From NCBI GenBank assembly GCA_965219965.1, contig OZ244796.1, positions 744,001-808,000 of the forward strand: DNA of 64,000 bases, written 5' to 3'. This DNA comes from G965219965 sp965219965 (GTDB taxonomy: Bacteria; Pseudomonadota; Alphaproteobacteria; RS24). Position 1 is the stretch's first letter; each line of letters starts with the position of its first letter. The notes beneath the pieces are model-generated. The model saw only the letters and a list, made by a program, of their open reading frames with translations, ran no database searches and was not told where the DNA came from. Position numbers and translations under genes: made by a program. Positions 1-8,105 of the stretch are shown piece after piece.

Positions 1-395
1 CCATAAACGCCTAAGGAAGAAATGGCCAAAATGTAAAGAATACCGACATTCAAATCGGCCACTGCCCAGCCATAATTGACAGGAATAACCGCCCAAGCAC
101 TCACGGCCAAAAACATCGTGACGAAAGGCGCGAGCCAGAAAATCACCTTATTAGAGGTGGTAGGAATGATAATTTCCTTAGCAAGATATTTCAAAATATC
201 GGCAAAGCTCTGCAATAAGCCAAATGGGCCAACCACATTTGGCCCGCGCCGCATTTGCACTGCCGCCCAAATTTTACGGTCGGCATACATGAAAAAGGCC
301 AAAGCCAAAAGCAAGGTAAGGATAATGGCCATGCTATGCGCGACTATCAGCAAAGCAGGAAAAATATAATTTTGCAAAAATAATGCGCTATCCAT
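1..395 (-). CDS. nuoH: NADH-quinone oxidoreductase subunit H, N-terminal part
   Basis: Membrane subunit of respiratory complex I that lies at the junction with the quinone site. Only about the first 131 residues are inside the window; the gene runs off the left edge. The reading begins MDSALFLQNYIFPALLIVAH, continues with a hydrophobic helix, and has the conserved basic loop ADRKIWAAVQMRRGPNVVGP followed by FGLLQSFADILKYLAKE, which is characteristic of NuoH. The ATG lies inside the last codons of nuoG (8-base overlap), so it is translationally coupled in the nuo operon. Confidence 0.95.
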   Translation of the reverse strand, partial: MDSALFLQNYIFPALLIVAHSMAIILTLLLALAFFMYADRKIWAAVQMRRGPNVVGPFGLLQSFADILKYLAKEIIIPTTSNKVIFWLAPFVTMFLAVSAWAVIPVNYGWAVADLNVGILYILAISSLGVY

Positions 396-2466
396 GCGTG
401 CCAGTTCCTTTATCGCCAGTCTTGCGGGCTTGTGCTTGTTGACTGCATTGCGCCATCACAGACGAAGCGCGAGCAATCGGATTGGTTAAATAAAAATCAT
501 CTATGGCGGGGGCAAAACTGTCCTTTTTCATTTTGCTTGATTTGGGGGCTTGCGGCACACCAGCGGGTGTGATGCTATCTATAGCGGCCAGATGCGGGGC
601 GTGGTCAAATATGGCACGGCGCAAGGCCTCTATATTATCAAACGGCAAAGCATCGCCCAGCACGGCAGATAAAGCACGGAAAATTTTCCAATCTTCACGC
701 GCCTCACCTGGCGGAAAGGTCGCCGCTTCGGTCATTTGCACACGGCCTTCTGTATTCACATAAATAGCCGATTTTTCCGTATAGGCCGCCGCAGGTAAAA
801 TCACATCAGCCGCATGTGCGCCTGCATCACCATGGCTACCAATATAAATGGTAAAGCTTTTATCCAGCCGCGCCATATCAATTTCATCTGCGCCCAGCAG
901 AAAAACGGTTTTAATATCACCCTTTTCTGCCGCGTCTAAAATTTCTGTCGTGGCCAAGCCGTCTGCTTCTGGCACAAATCCAATATCCAAACCCGCCACG
1001 CGGGCAGCCGCATTATGCAACATATTAAAACCGTTCCATTCATCGGACACCATGCCCACCGCTTCAGCCAGCTTAATGGCCGCGCTCAGCACCCCTGCTC
1101 CGTCGGAGCGGGCTAACGCGCCCGCGCCTAAAATTAACATAGGGCGTTTGGCTTTTTTCAGTATTTTGAAAAAGCCGTGCTGCCCTTCGGCCAGCTCACT
1201 TAGTGTTTCTGTATCCTGTCCTAAATGCGTCACATCATAAGTCAAATCAACATTCACCCCTACCAACCCGATGGGAAAATCACCTGCCACAAAACGCTTG
1301 CGAATACGGGCATTCAAAACGGGAGCTTCTATGCGCGGATTCGCCCCGATAATCACCAGCGCGTCGGCCTGTTCAATGCCAGCAATGGTGCTGTTGAATA
1401 AATAATTCGCCCGTGGGCCAGAAATTTGCGCCCCGTCTTGGCGACAGTCCAAATGCGGCGCACCCAACTGCGCCATTAATGCTTTCAAAGCAAACATGCC
1501 TTCGGCACACGCCATATCCCCTGCCAGAGCGGCGATTGTGCCGCCCGATTGGCCTTTAAGCTGTTTGGCAATGGTGGCAAAAGCGTCATCCCAACTGGTC
1601 GGCTGCAAATTTTTACCCGCCCGCACATAGGGCGTATCAAGACGCTGGCGGTTCAGCCCGTCCCAAACAAAGCGCGATTTATCTGACAACCATTCTTCAT
1701 TCACATCATCATGATTGCGCGGCATAATCCGCATCACTTCGCGCCCGCGTGTATCCACACGGATATTTGAGCCGACCGCATCCATCACATCAATGGATTC
1801 GGTTTTGTGTAACTCCCACGGGCGGGCGGTAAAAGCATAAGGCTTAGATGTCAACGCTCCGACTGGACATAAATCAATCACATTGCCCGATAGTTCAGAC
1901 GATAAAGACGCTTCCAAATAGGTTGTGATTTCCATATCTTCCCCGCGCCCAATCGCGCCAATTTCTGGCACGCCGGCCACTTCGGTCGCAAAACGCACAC
2001 AGCGCGTACATTGAATACAGCGCGTCATAATGGTTTTCACTAAGGGACCCATTTCTTTTTCTTCTACGGCGCGTTTATTATCGGCAAAACGGCTGGTGTC
2101 ATGGCCATAGCCATAGGCTTGGTCTTGCAAATCACATTCGCCGCCTTGGTCGCATATCGGGCAGTCAAGCGGGTGGTTTATCAGCAGAAATTCCATCACC
2201 CCTTCACGCGCCGTCCGCACTGCATCGGAGCGCGTGTCAATTTTCATATCTGGCGCGACAGGCACAGCACAGCTGGCCATAGGCTTGGGCGCACCTTCTA
2301 CATTGACAAGACACATGCGGCAATTCCCTGCTACGGATAGGCGTTCATGATAGCAAAAGCGTGGAATTTCCGCGCCCGCCTCTTCGCAAGCCTGCATAAG
2401 GCTCGTGCCGGGCGCGACCGAAATATCCACCCCATCTACTGTTACTTTAATGAGTTCGTCGCTCAT
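388..2466 (-). CDS. nuoG: NADH-quinone oxidoreductase subunit G (iron-sulfur subunit)
   Basis: Large iron-sulfur subunit of the peripheral arm of complex I, 692 residues. The N-terminal ferredoxin-like domain has a 2Fe-2S set at about C38, C49, C52 and C66. The next cluster motif has H98, C102, C105 and C111 (HPLDCPICDQGGECDLQD). A further 4Fe-4S set is C150, C153, C156 and C200. The remainder is the molybdopterin-oxidoreductase-like fold that has lost its cofactor in NuoG. The start overlaps the nuoF stop by 4 bases. Length and motifs are normal for the alphaproteobacterial form. Confidence 0.97.
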   Translation of the reverse strand: MSDELIKVTVDGVDISVAPGTSLMQACEEAGAEIPRFCYHERLSVAGNCRMCLVNVEGAPKPMASCAVPVAPDMKIDTRSDAVRTAREGVMEFLLINHPLDCPICDQGGECDLQDQAYGYGHDTSRFADNKRAVEEKEMGPLVKTIMTRCIQCTRCVRFATEVAGVPEIGAIGRGEDMEITTYLEASLSSELSGNVIDLCPVGALTSKPYAFTARPWELHKTESIDVMDAVGSNIRVDTRGREVMRIMPRNHDDVNEEWLSDKSRFVWDGLNRQRLDTPYVRAGKNLQPTSWDDAFATIAKQLKGQSGGTIAALAGDMACAEGMFALKALMAQLGAPHLDCRQDGAQISGPRANYLFNSTIAGIEQADALVIIGANPRIEAPVLNARIRKRFVAGDFPIGLVGVNVDLTYDVTHLGQDTETLSELAEGQHGFFKILKKAKRPMLILGAGALARSDGAGVLSAAIKLAEAVGMVSDEWNGFNMLHNAAARVAGLDIGFVPEADGLATTEILDAAEKGDIKTVFLLGADEIDMARLDKSFTIYIGSHGDAGAHAADVILPAAAYTEKSAIYVNTEGRVQMTEAATFPPGEAREDWKIFRALSAVLGDALPFDNIEALRRAIFDHAPHLAAIDSITPAGVPQAPKSSKMKKDSFAPAIDDFYLTNPIARASSVMAQCSQQAQARKTGDKGTGTHG

Positions 2467-3758
2467 TCCGCCGCCTCCTGCTTGACCCCTGTTGTGGCGG
2501 CAGATAAGCGAGCTTCAATTTCTGGCCTAAAATGGCGGAATAGCCCTTGTATGGGCCATGCCGCCGCATCGCCCAGCGCACAAATGGTGTGACCTTCAAT
2601 TTGCTTGGTGACATTCAGCAATGTATCAATTTCCTGCGGACGGGCGCGACCCGTCGCCATGCGTTCCATCACGCGCCACATCCAGCCCGTGCCTTCACGG
2701 CAAGGGGTGCATTGCCCGCAACTTTCATGTTTATAAAAATATGAAATCCGCGCAATGGCTTTGACAATATCGGTTGATTTATCCATAACAATCACCGCCG
2801 CCGTGCCGAGTCCAGATTGCACATCTTTGAGGTTGTCAAAATCCATCCGCACTGTGTCGCAAATTTCTTTCGGGATAAGCGGCACAGATGAACCGCCCGG
2901 AATAACGGCGAGCAAATTATCCCAGCCGCCACGCACCCCGCCTGCATGTTTTTCCAATAATTCTTTAAGCGGAATCCCCATTTCTTCTTCTACATTACAT
3001 GGCTTATTCACATGGCCAGAAATGCAAAATAATTTTGTGCCTGTATTGCCTTCACGCCCCAAACTAGCAAACCATGTCGCCCCGCGCCGCAAAATGGCGG
3101 GTGTCACGGCAATGGATTCAACATTATTGACCGTTGTCGGGCAACCATATAGCCCCATATTAGCGGGAAAAGGTGGCTTTAAGCGCGGCTGGCCTTTTTT
3201 GCCTTCCATTGATTCCAGCAAAGCGGTTTCCTCGCCGCAAATATACGCGCCCGCGCCGTGATGGACATAAACATCATAATCCCAGCCCGACCCGCACGCA
3301 TTTTTGCCTAGCAAGCCCGCTTCATAGGCTTCATCAACGGCGCGTTGCAACGCCTCACGCTCGCGGATAAATTCGCCGCGCACATATATATAGCAATCAT
3401 GCGCCCCCATAGCGAAACCAGCCAGCAAACAGCCTTCTAATAATTTATGCGGCTCATGGCGTAAAATATCGCGGTCTTTGCATGTGCCAGGTTCGGACTC
3501 ATCAGCATTAACCACCAAATAATGAGGCCGCCCATCGCTTTCCTTGGGCATGAATGACCATTTAAGCCCTGTCGGGAAACCCGCCCCGCCGCGCCCGCGC
3601 AGGCCAGAGGCTTTCACTTCCTCAATAATTTGCTCGCGCCCTTTGGCCAGCAGGGCTTTGGTATTATCCCAATCGCCGCGCTTGCGGGCGACGGCTAAGG
3701 CGGCATCTTTTGTGCCGTAAATATTGGTGAAAATGCGGTCTTTATCTTGCAGCATCAC
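2463..3758 (-). CDS. nuoF: NADH-quinone oxidoreductase subunit F (NADH-binding)
   Basis: Subunit that oxidises NADH with FMN and passes electrons to cluster N3, 431 residues. The glycine-rich FMN/NADH site GLRGRGGAGFPTGLKWS lies near residues 53-70. The C-terminal 4Fe-4S motif ESCGQCTPCREG lies near residue 350, with a further cysteine in HTICALGDAAAWP. Both ends overlap neighbours by 4 bases (nuoE upstream, nuoG downstream), the pattern of tight translational coupling. Nothing unusual. Confidence 0.97.
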   Translation of the reverse strand: MMLQDKDRIFTNIYGTKDAALAVARKRGDWDNTKALLAKGREQIIEEVKASGLRGRGGAGFPTGLKWSFMPKESDGRPHYLVVNADESEPGTCKDRDILRHEPHKLLEGCLLAGFAMGAHDCYIYVRGEFIREREALQRAVDEAYEAGLLGKNACGSGWDYDVYVHHGAGAYICGEETALLESMEGKKGQPRLKPPFPANMGLYGCPTTVNNVESIAVTPAILRRGATWFASLGREGNTGTKLFCISGHVNKPCNVEEEMGIPLKELLEKHAGGVRGGWDNLLAVIPGGSSVPLIPKEICDTVRMDFDNLKDVQSGLGTAAVIVMDKSTDIVKAIARISYFYKHESCGQCTPCREGTGWMWRVMERMATGRARPQEIDTLLNVTKQIEGHTICALGDAAAWPIQGLFRHFRPEIEARLSAATTGVKQEAAE

Positions 3759-4354
3759 GCACCCTCTTTCAAAACTGTTGCGCCGCCTTCTGGCTCGGAA
3801 GCTGTGCGGCTATTTTGTGGGCCAGTGGATACTGCCTTGCCATCGCGTAAATTGGTGAGGATTTTTTCAAAACTTTCTGCCGTTAAATCTTCGTAAAAAT
3901 CATCATTGATTTGCACCATAGGCGCGTTCACACACGCACCAAGACACTCAACTTCTTGCCATGAAAATTTGCCATCTTCGCTAACAGCACCCGCTTCGCC
4001 GATAAATTTTTGGCATACGGTTTTTAAATCCTCTGCGCCGCGCAACATGCAGGGCGTTGTACCGCAAAGCTGAACGAAATGCGCCCCCACTGGCGATAAA
4101 TTAAACATGGTGTAAAAAGTCGCCACCTCCAGCACGCGCATGGCGGGCATATCCAATAATTCGGCCACATGACGAATGGCAGGCTCAGGCAACCAACCGC
4201 CAGCTTGTTTTTGCGCTTGCCAGAGCAAAGGAATAACCGCGCTGGCTTGGCGGCCTTTAGGATATTTGGCAATTTGCGCTCGCACGAAATCCATATTTTG
4301 CTTGGTGAAAGCAAAATCATCGGGCTGTTCAGTATGAAGACGGCGTACACTCAT
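3755..4354 (-). CDS. nuoE: NADH-quinone oxidoreductase subunit E
   Basis: Thioredoxin-fold 2Fe-2S subunit (cluster N1a) that pairs with NuoF, 199 residues. Cluster ligands are C97 and C102 (LCGTTPCMLRG) and C137 and C141 (ECLGACVNAP). The N-terminal helical part YPKGRQASAVIPLLWQAQ is typical of the family. The last 30 or so residues are a low-complexity tail beyond the conserved fold. Start and stop overlap nuoD and nuoF by 4 bases each. Confidence 0.96.
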   Translation of the reverse strand: MSVRRLHTEQPDDFAFTKQNMDFVRAQIAKYPKGRQASAVIPLLWQAQKQAGGWLPEPAIRHVAELLDMPAMRVLEVATFYTMFNLSPVGAHFVQLCGTTPCMLRGAEDLKTVCQKFIGEAGAVSEDGKFSWQEVECLGACVNAPMVQINDDFYEDLTAESFEKILTNLRDGKAVSTGPQNSRTASEPEGGATVLKEGA

Positions 4355-5553
4355 CGGTCAACCTCACCAAAAACAATATCAAGCGACCCCAAAATTGCCG
4401 ACACATCGGCCAGCATATGCCCGCGCCCCAAATAATCCAACGCATGTAAATGGGCAAAGCCCGGAGCGCGGATTTTACAGCGATAAGGCTTGTTAGACCC
4501 ATCGGCAACCAAATAAACACCGAACTCTCCCTTAGGGGCTTCCACCGCGCTATAAACTTCGCCCGCAGGCACATGATAGCCTTCTGTGTAAAGTTTGAAA
4601 TGGTGAATAAGAGCTTCCATAGAGCCTTTCATTTCGGCGCGTTTGGGCGGCACAATTTTACCATCTGTCGCCGCAACTGCCCCGTCTGGTATTTTTTCAA
4701 TGGCCTGTTTGATGATACGCACGGATTGGCGGCACTCCTCCACGCGGCACAAATAGCGGTCATAGCAATCGCCATTTTTGCCAATGGGAATATCAAAATC
4801 AAAATCGGCATAAGATTCATAAGGCTGTGATTTTCGCAAATCCCATGCCAAACCAGAACCACGCGCCATCACGCCCGTCATCGCCCAATCATGTACATCT
4901 TGAACAGACACCACGCCAATATCAACATTGCGCTGTTTGAAAATACGATTTTCCGTAAGCAACCCTTCAATATCATCCATGACTTTCAAAAACGGGTCGC
5001 AGAAATCATAAATATCTTGCAGCAATTCATCGGGCAAATCTTGATGCACCCCGCCCGGGCGGAAATAAGCCGCATGCAAACGCGCCCCCGATGCGCGTTC
5101 ATAAAAAATCATCAGCTTTTCGCGTTCTTCAAAACCCCAAAGCGGCGGGGTCAATGCACCAACATCCATGGCTTGCGTGGTGATATTCAGCAAATGACTC
5201 AGCAAACGGCCAATTTCGGAATAAATCACGCGGATATATTGTCCACGCTTGGGAATTTCCAACCCCAAAAGCCGTTCAACCGCCAGCGCGAAAGCATGTT
5301 CCTGATTCATCGGCGCAACATAATCCAATCGGTCAAAATAAGGCACAGATTGCAGATAGGTTTTATGCTCAATCAGCTTTTCTGTGCCGCGATGCAAAAG
5401 GCCAATATGCGGGTCAATGCGCTCCACCAGCTCGCCATCCAAATCCATCACCAACCGCAAAACCCCATGCGCGGCTGGATGCTGTGGGCCAAAATTAATG
5501 GTGAATTTACGCATTTCCTTATCGGCATCGGATTGTGATGAAAGGCGGCTCAT
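4351..5553 (-). CDS. nuoD: NADH-quinone oxidoreductase subunit D
   Basis: Quinone-site subunit of the complex I connecting module, related to the large subunit of NiFe hydrogenases, 400 residues. It opens with FTINFGPQHPAAHGVLRLV and ends with the family signature LGSLDIVFGEVDR. It is a separate gene, not a NuoCD fusion. The ATG overlaps the nuoC stop by 4 bases. Confidence 0.97.
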   Translation of the reverse strand: MSRLSSQSDADKEMRKFTINFGPQHPAAHGVLRLVMDLDGELVERIDPHIGLLHRGTEKLIEHKTYLQSVPYFDRLDYVAPMNQEHAFALAVERLLGLEIPKRGQYIRVIYSEIGRLLSHLLNITTQAMDVGALTPPLWGFEEREKLMIFYERASGARLHAAYFRPGGVHQDLPDELLQDIYDFCDPFLKVMDDIEGLLTENRIFKQRNVDIGVVSVQDVHDWAMTGVMARGSGLAWDLRKSQPYESYADFDFDIPIGKNGDCYDRYLCRVEECRQSVRIIKQAIEKIPDGAVAATDGKIVPPKRAEMKGSMEALIHHFKLYTEGYHVPAGEVYSAVEAPKGEFGVYLVADGSNKPYRCKIRAPGFAHLHALDYLGRGHMLADVSAILGSLDIVFGEVDR

Positions 5554-6176
5554 GACTCATCTTTCCCTGCTTTATAATCGGGCAAATGCTCGCCCATGCC
5601 AGCAATATCGCGCACGGCTTCCCATGGGCTAACAAAATCAAAATCGCGGAATTGTTGCACCAGCCGTACGGGTTCATAAACCACGCGCTTTTCTTTATCA
5701 TCATAGCGCACTTCCACATGACCCGTGAGTGGGAAATCCTTACGCAAAGGGTGGCCTTCAAAACCATAATCCGTGAGCAGACGGCGCAAATCGGGGTGTC
5801 CGACAAATAAAATGCCATACATGTCAAATGCTTCACGCTCCAGCCAATCGGCGGCGGGAAATAATTCTACAATGCTCGGCACTTTATCTTTTTCTTCTGC
5901 TTGAATTTTAATCCGCACACGCAAATTCTGCGTCATAGATAAAAGATGATAGACAATATCAAAACGCTTTTCGCGTTCGGGATAATCGGCACCGCATAAA
6001 TCAATAAGCTGGGTAAAAGCACAAGCGGGGTCATCGCGCAAAAATTTAAGCACGGACAAAATATCATCTGGCGTGGTTTCAAAAAACAGCTCGCCATAGG
6101 CAATGCCCGCGCCCGTGATTTTATCGCCAAGCTGGCTTGCGGCTAAACTGATAATATCTTGAAATTGGTCTGACAT
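5550..6176 (-). CDS. nuoC: NADH-quinone oxidoreductase subunit C
   Basis: Hydrophilic 30-kDa subunit of the connecting module of complex I, 208 residues. The signature ERE-FDMYGI..FVGHPDLRRLLTDYGFEGHPLRKDFPL is present (about residues 115-153), with the conserved EVRYD and PVRLVQQFRDFDF that follow. It lies 24 bases after nuoB and overlaps nuoD by 4 bases. Confidence 0.96.
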   Translation of the reverse strand: MSDQFQDIISLAASQLGDKITGAGIAYGELFFETTPDDILSVLKFLRDDPACAFTQLIDLCGADYPEREKRFDIVYHLLSMTQNLRVRIKIQAEEKDKVPSIVELFPAADWLEREAFDMYGILFVGHPDLRRLLTDYGFEGHPLRKDFPLTGHVEVRYDDKEKRVVYEPVRLVQQFRDFDFVSPWEAVRDIAGMGEHLPDYKAGKDES

Positions 6177-6200
6177 AATTTCTTCCGATGATTTGGCGCG

Positions 6201-6755
6201 TTAGCGTTCAATCGTCCCCTTTCGGCGGATGCGTTTTTGTAATTGCAGCACCCCGTAAAGCAAAGCCTCAGCCGTAGGTGGGCAGCCCGGCACATAAATA
6301 TCCACTGGCACAATACGGTCACAGCCGCGCACCACTGAATAAGAATAATGATAATAGCCCCCGCCATTGGCGCATGACCCCATAGAAATCACATAGCGCG
6401 GCTCTGGCATTTGGTCATAAACCTTACGCAAAGCAGGTGCCATTTTATTGGTCAATGTGCCAGCCACAATCATCACATCCGATTGGCGTGGGCTGGCACG
6501 CGGGGCAAAGCCAAAACGCTCACCATCATAGCGCGGCATAGATGTGTGCATCATTTCCACCGCACAGCAAGCCAGCCCGAATGTCATCCAATGCAAAGAG
6601 CCAATCCGCGCCCAGTTGACAATATCTTCCAGCGAAGTCACCACAAAACCCTTATCGCTCAGCTGGGCGGAAACCTGTTCAAAATATGGATCACGCGCTG
6701 GCGTGGGCGTAGAGGTTTGGGCGGGGTGTGATTTGTTTTCCTGTTTGACAGCCAT
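6201..6755 (-). CDS. nuoB: NADH-quinone oxidoreductase subunit B
   Basis: Carries cluster N2, the last electron carrier before quinone, 184 residues. The vicinal cysteines sit in GLACCAVEMM; further ligands are in SMGSCANGGGYY and YVPGCPPTAEALLYG. The first 25 residues are a polar extension rich in Thr and Pro. It starts 12 bases after nuoA. All four expected cysteines are present. Confidence 0.97.
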   Translation of the reverse strand: MAVKQENKSHPAQTSTPTPARDPYFEQVSAQLSDKGFVVTSLEDIVNWARIGSLHWMTFGLACCAVEMMHTSMPRYDGERFGFAPRASPRQSDVMIVAGTLTNKMAPALRKVYDQMPEPRYVISMGSCANGGGYYHYSYSVVRGCDRIVPVDIYVPGCPPTAEALLYGVLQLQKRIRRKGTIER

Positions 6756-6767
6756 GATGGTTCAATC

Positions 6768-7133
6768 CTAATCCCAATCTAAAGCACCCTTCTTCCATTC
6801 ATAGGCAAAGCCGACCGTCAGCACACCGAGGAAGAACATCATGGACCAAAAACCAAATAGGCCAATATCGCCGAAAGCCACAGCCCAAGGAAAGAGGAAA
6901 GCAATTTCCAAATCAAAAATAATGAATAAAATCGCCACCAGATAAAATTTCACATCAAATTTCATCCGCGCATCGTCAAAGGCTTCAAAGCCACATTCAT
7001 AGGGCGATAATTTCTCGCTATCTGGGTCTGACGGCGCAATTAATATGGGAATAAAAAGCAGAGCAAAAGTGATAATGGCCGCCAGAGTCATGAAAATAAG
7101 AACGGGGAAATAATCCGACAATAATTCCTGCAT
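6768..7133 (-). CDS. nuoA: NADH-quinone oxidoreductase subunit A
   Basis: Small membrane subunit of complex I, 121 residues with three predicted hydrophobic helices (about 10-32, 63-85 and 90-110). The conserved loop YECGFEAFDDARMKFDVKFYLVAILFIIFDLEIAF is visible in pieces: YECGFE, RMKFDVKFYLVA and FDLEIAFLFPW. It is the first gene of the nuo operon. The upstream 170 bases separate it from tRNA-Asp and probably carry the operon promoter, which I could not place convincingly. Confidence 0.96.
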   Translation of the reverse strand: MQELLSDYFPVLIFMTLAAIITFALLFIPILIAPSDPDSEKLSPYECGFEAFDDARMKFDVKFYLVAILFIIFDLEIAFLFPWAVAFGDIGLFGFWSMMFFLGVLTVGFAYEWKKGALDWD

Positions 7134-7303
7134 TTTAAGCCTCTTTTGACCTCAAAGCCGTTGCACATGGCGACTCAGCCGCCTGTATCCGGCATATAGC
7201 GCAAAAAACAGCACACGTATATATCCAATATATCCATGGGCGTGAATTTTAGTGATTTTAGGCTTTGCTACCCATTTGGGGCAATATAGATAATGGGGGA
7301 AAG

Positions 7304-7380
<77 letters not shown>

Positions 7381-7453
7381 AAGGGAACTATCGGTTTATG
7401 ATTAAGCCTAACACGTGTCAAGCATAACCACGCCGCCAGCCATTCTAAACCAG

Positions 7454-7529
7454 TGGTGGGCGGTGACGGGATCGAACCGCCGACCCTCTCGGTGTAAACG
7501 AGATGCTCTCCCAGCTGAGCTAACCGCCC
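7454..7529 (-). tRNA. tRNA-Val (UAC)
   Basis: Full cloverleaf of 76 nt on the minus strand. The acceptor stem GGGCGGT pairs with ACCGCCC, followed by A73 and an encoded CCA. The anticodon loop TTTACAC sits on a CTCG/CGAG stem, giving anticodon TAC. It lies 73 bases upstream of tRNA-Asp on the same strand, so the two may be co-transcribed. Confidence 0.96.
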
Positions 7530-7600
7530 GTATCAACGTCTCGCATGAGCCTGTTGACCAGAAATGCGGTGATAAACCAAGCCAGAGCAAAAGTAAAACC

Positions 7601-7635
7601 AAAAAAACGCCGACCGGCATAAATCGGTCAGCGTT
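7601..7635 (-). terminator. Rho-independent terminator after hup
   Basis: On the minus strand an AACGC.GACCG / CGGTC.GCGTT stem with one internal mismatch closes a short AT loop and is followed by a run of seven T. It begins about 20 bases past the HU stop codon and separates hup from the tRNA genes. Confidence 0.85.
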
Positions 7636-7653
7636 TCTTCAGCAATAGAAAGC

Positions 7654-7929
7654 CTAGCGGTTTACCACTTCTTTCAGAGCCTTACCGGCTTTGAATTTAG
7701 CCTGCTTGGATGCTGGAATTTGAATCACAGCACCCGTTTGTGGGTTACGACCTGTGGTTGCCTTACGTTGTGACACAGAAAATGTGCCAAAACCAACCAG
7801 ACGAACCTCACCGCCACCAGCAAGCTGGCCAGCAATGCTATCAAGTACGCTATCCACAGCCTTAGCTGCATCCACTTTTGAAAGACCAGTATCACCAGAT
7901 ACTTTGCTTACAAGGTCATTCTTATTCAT
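7654..7929 (-). CDS. hup: DNA-binding protein HU
   Basis: Histone-like nucleoid protein, 91 residues, the usual HU length. It has the dimerisation helices at the N-terminus (MNKNDLVSKVSGDTGLSK) and the DNA-binding arm GFGTFSVSQRKATTGRNPQTG followed by IQIPASKQAKFKAGKALKE. A strong Shine-Dalgarno (GGAGGGGGA) precedes the ATG. A typical promoter and a terminator bracket it, so it is a single-gene unit between lon and the tRNAs. Confidence 0.97.
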   Translation of the reverse strand: MNKNDLVSKVSGDTGLSKVDAAKAVDSVLDSIAGQLAGGGEVRLVGFGTFSVSQRKATTGRNPQTGAVIQIPASKQAKFKAGKALKEVVNR

Positions 7930-7971
7930 CGCAAATCCCCCTCCAATGGGTCAAAATGTTAGAACATGCCT

Positions 7972-8001
7972 ATGGTAGGCGGCGATTCGTTATCGGGTCA
8001 A
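7972..8001 (-). promoter_or_regulatory. Probable hup promoter
   Basis: On the minus strand TTGACC is followed after 18 bases by TACCAT, about 40 bases upstream of the HU start codon. Agreement with sigma70-type boxes is moderate. Confidence 0.5.
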
Positions 8002-8019
8002 AAGAAAAAACCCAGAAAA

Positions 8020-8045
8020 CCGCGAATCTTATAAAAAAATCGCGG
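8020..8045. repeat. Inverted repeat between lon and hup
   Basis: CCGCGA and TCGCGG form a perfect 6-bp inverted repeat separated by 14 AT-rich bases, in the space after the lon stop and before the hup promoter. On the minus strand T-rich runs surround it, so it may be a weak lon terminator; the large loop makes this uncertain. Confidence 0.4.
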
Positions 8046-8105
8046 AAAACTGATATTTTTTGTTAAAAAATCGCAATTTGGGCTGTTTTGCTGACCCGTC
8101 AACTG

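Noticed and set aside
848..1240. Long antisense ORFs inside nuo, lon, clpX, topA and rnr genes
   Set aside because: They lie opposite strongly conserved genes, have no ribosome sites or recognisable domains, and are expected from third-position bias.
7530..7560. TGGTCA and TGATAC upstream of tRNA-Val as a promoter
   Set aside because: The -10-like box touches the tRNA 5' end, so transcription would start inside the tRNA. The TGGTCAAnAGGCT similarity to the tRNA-Leu promoter is noted but not called.
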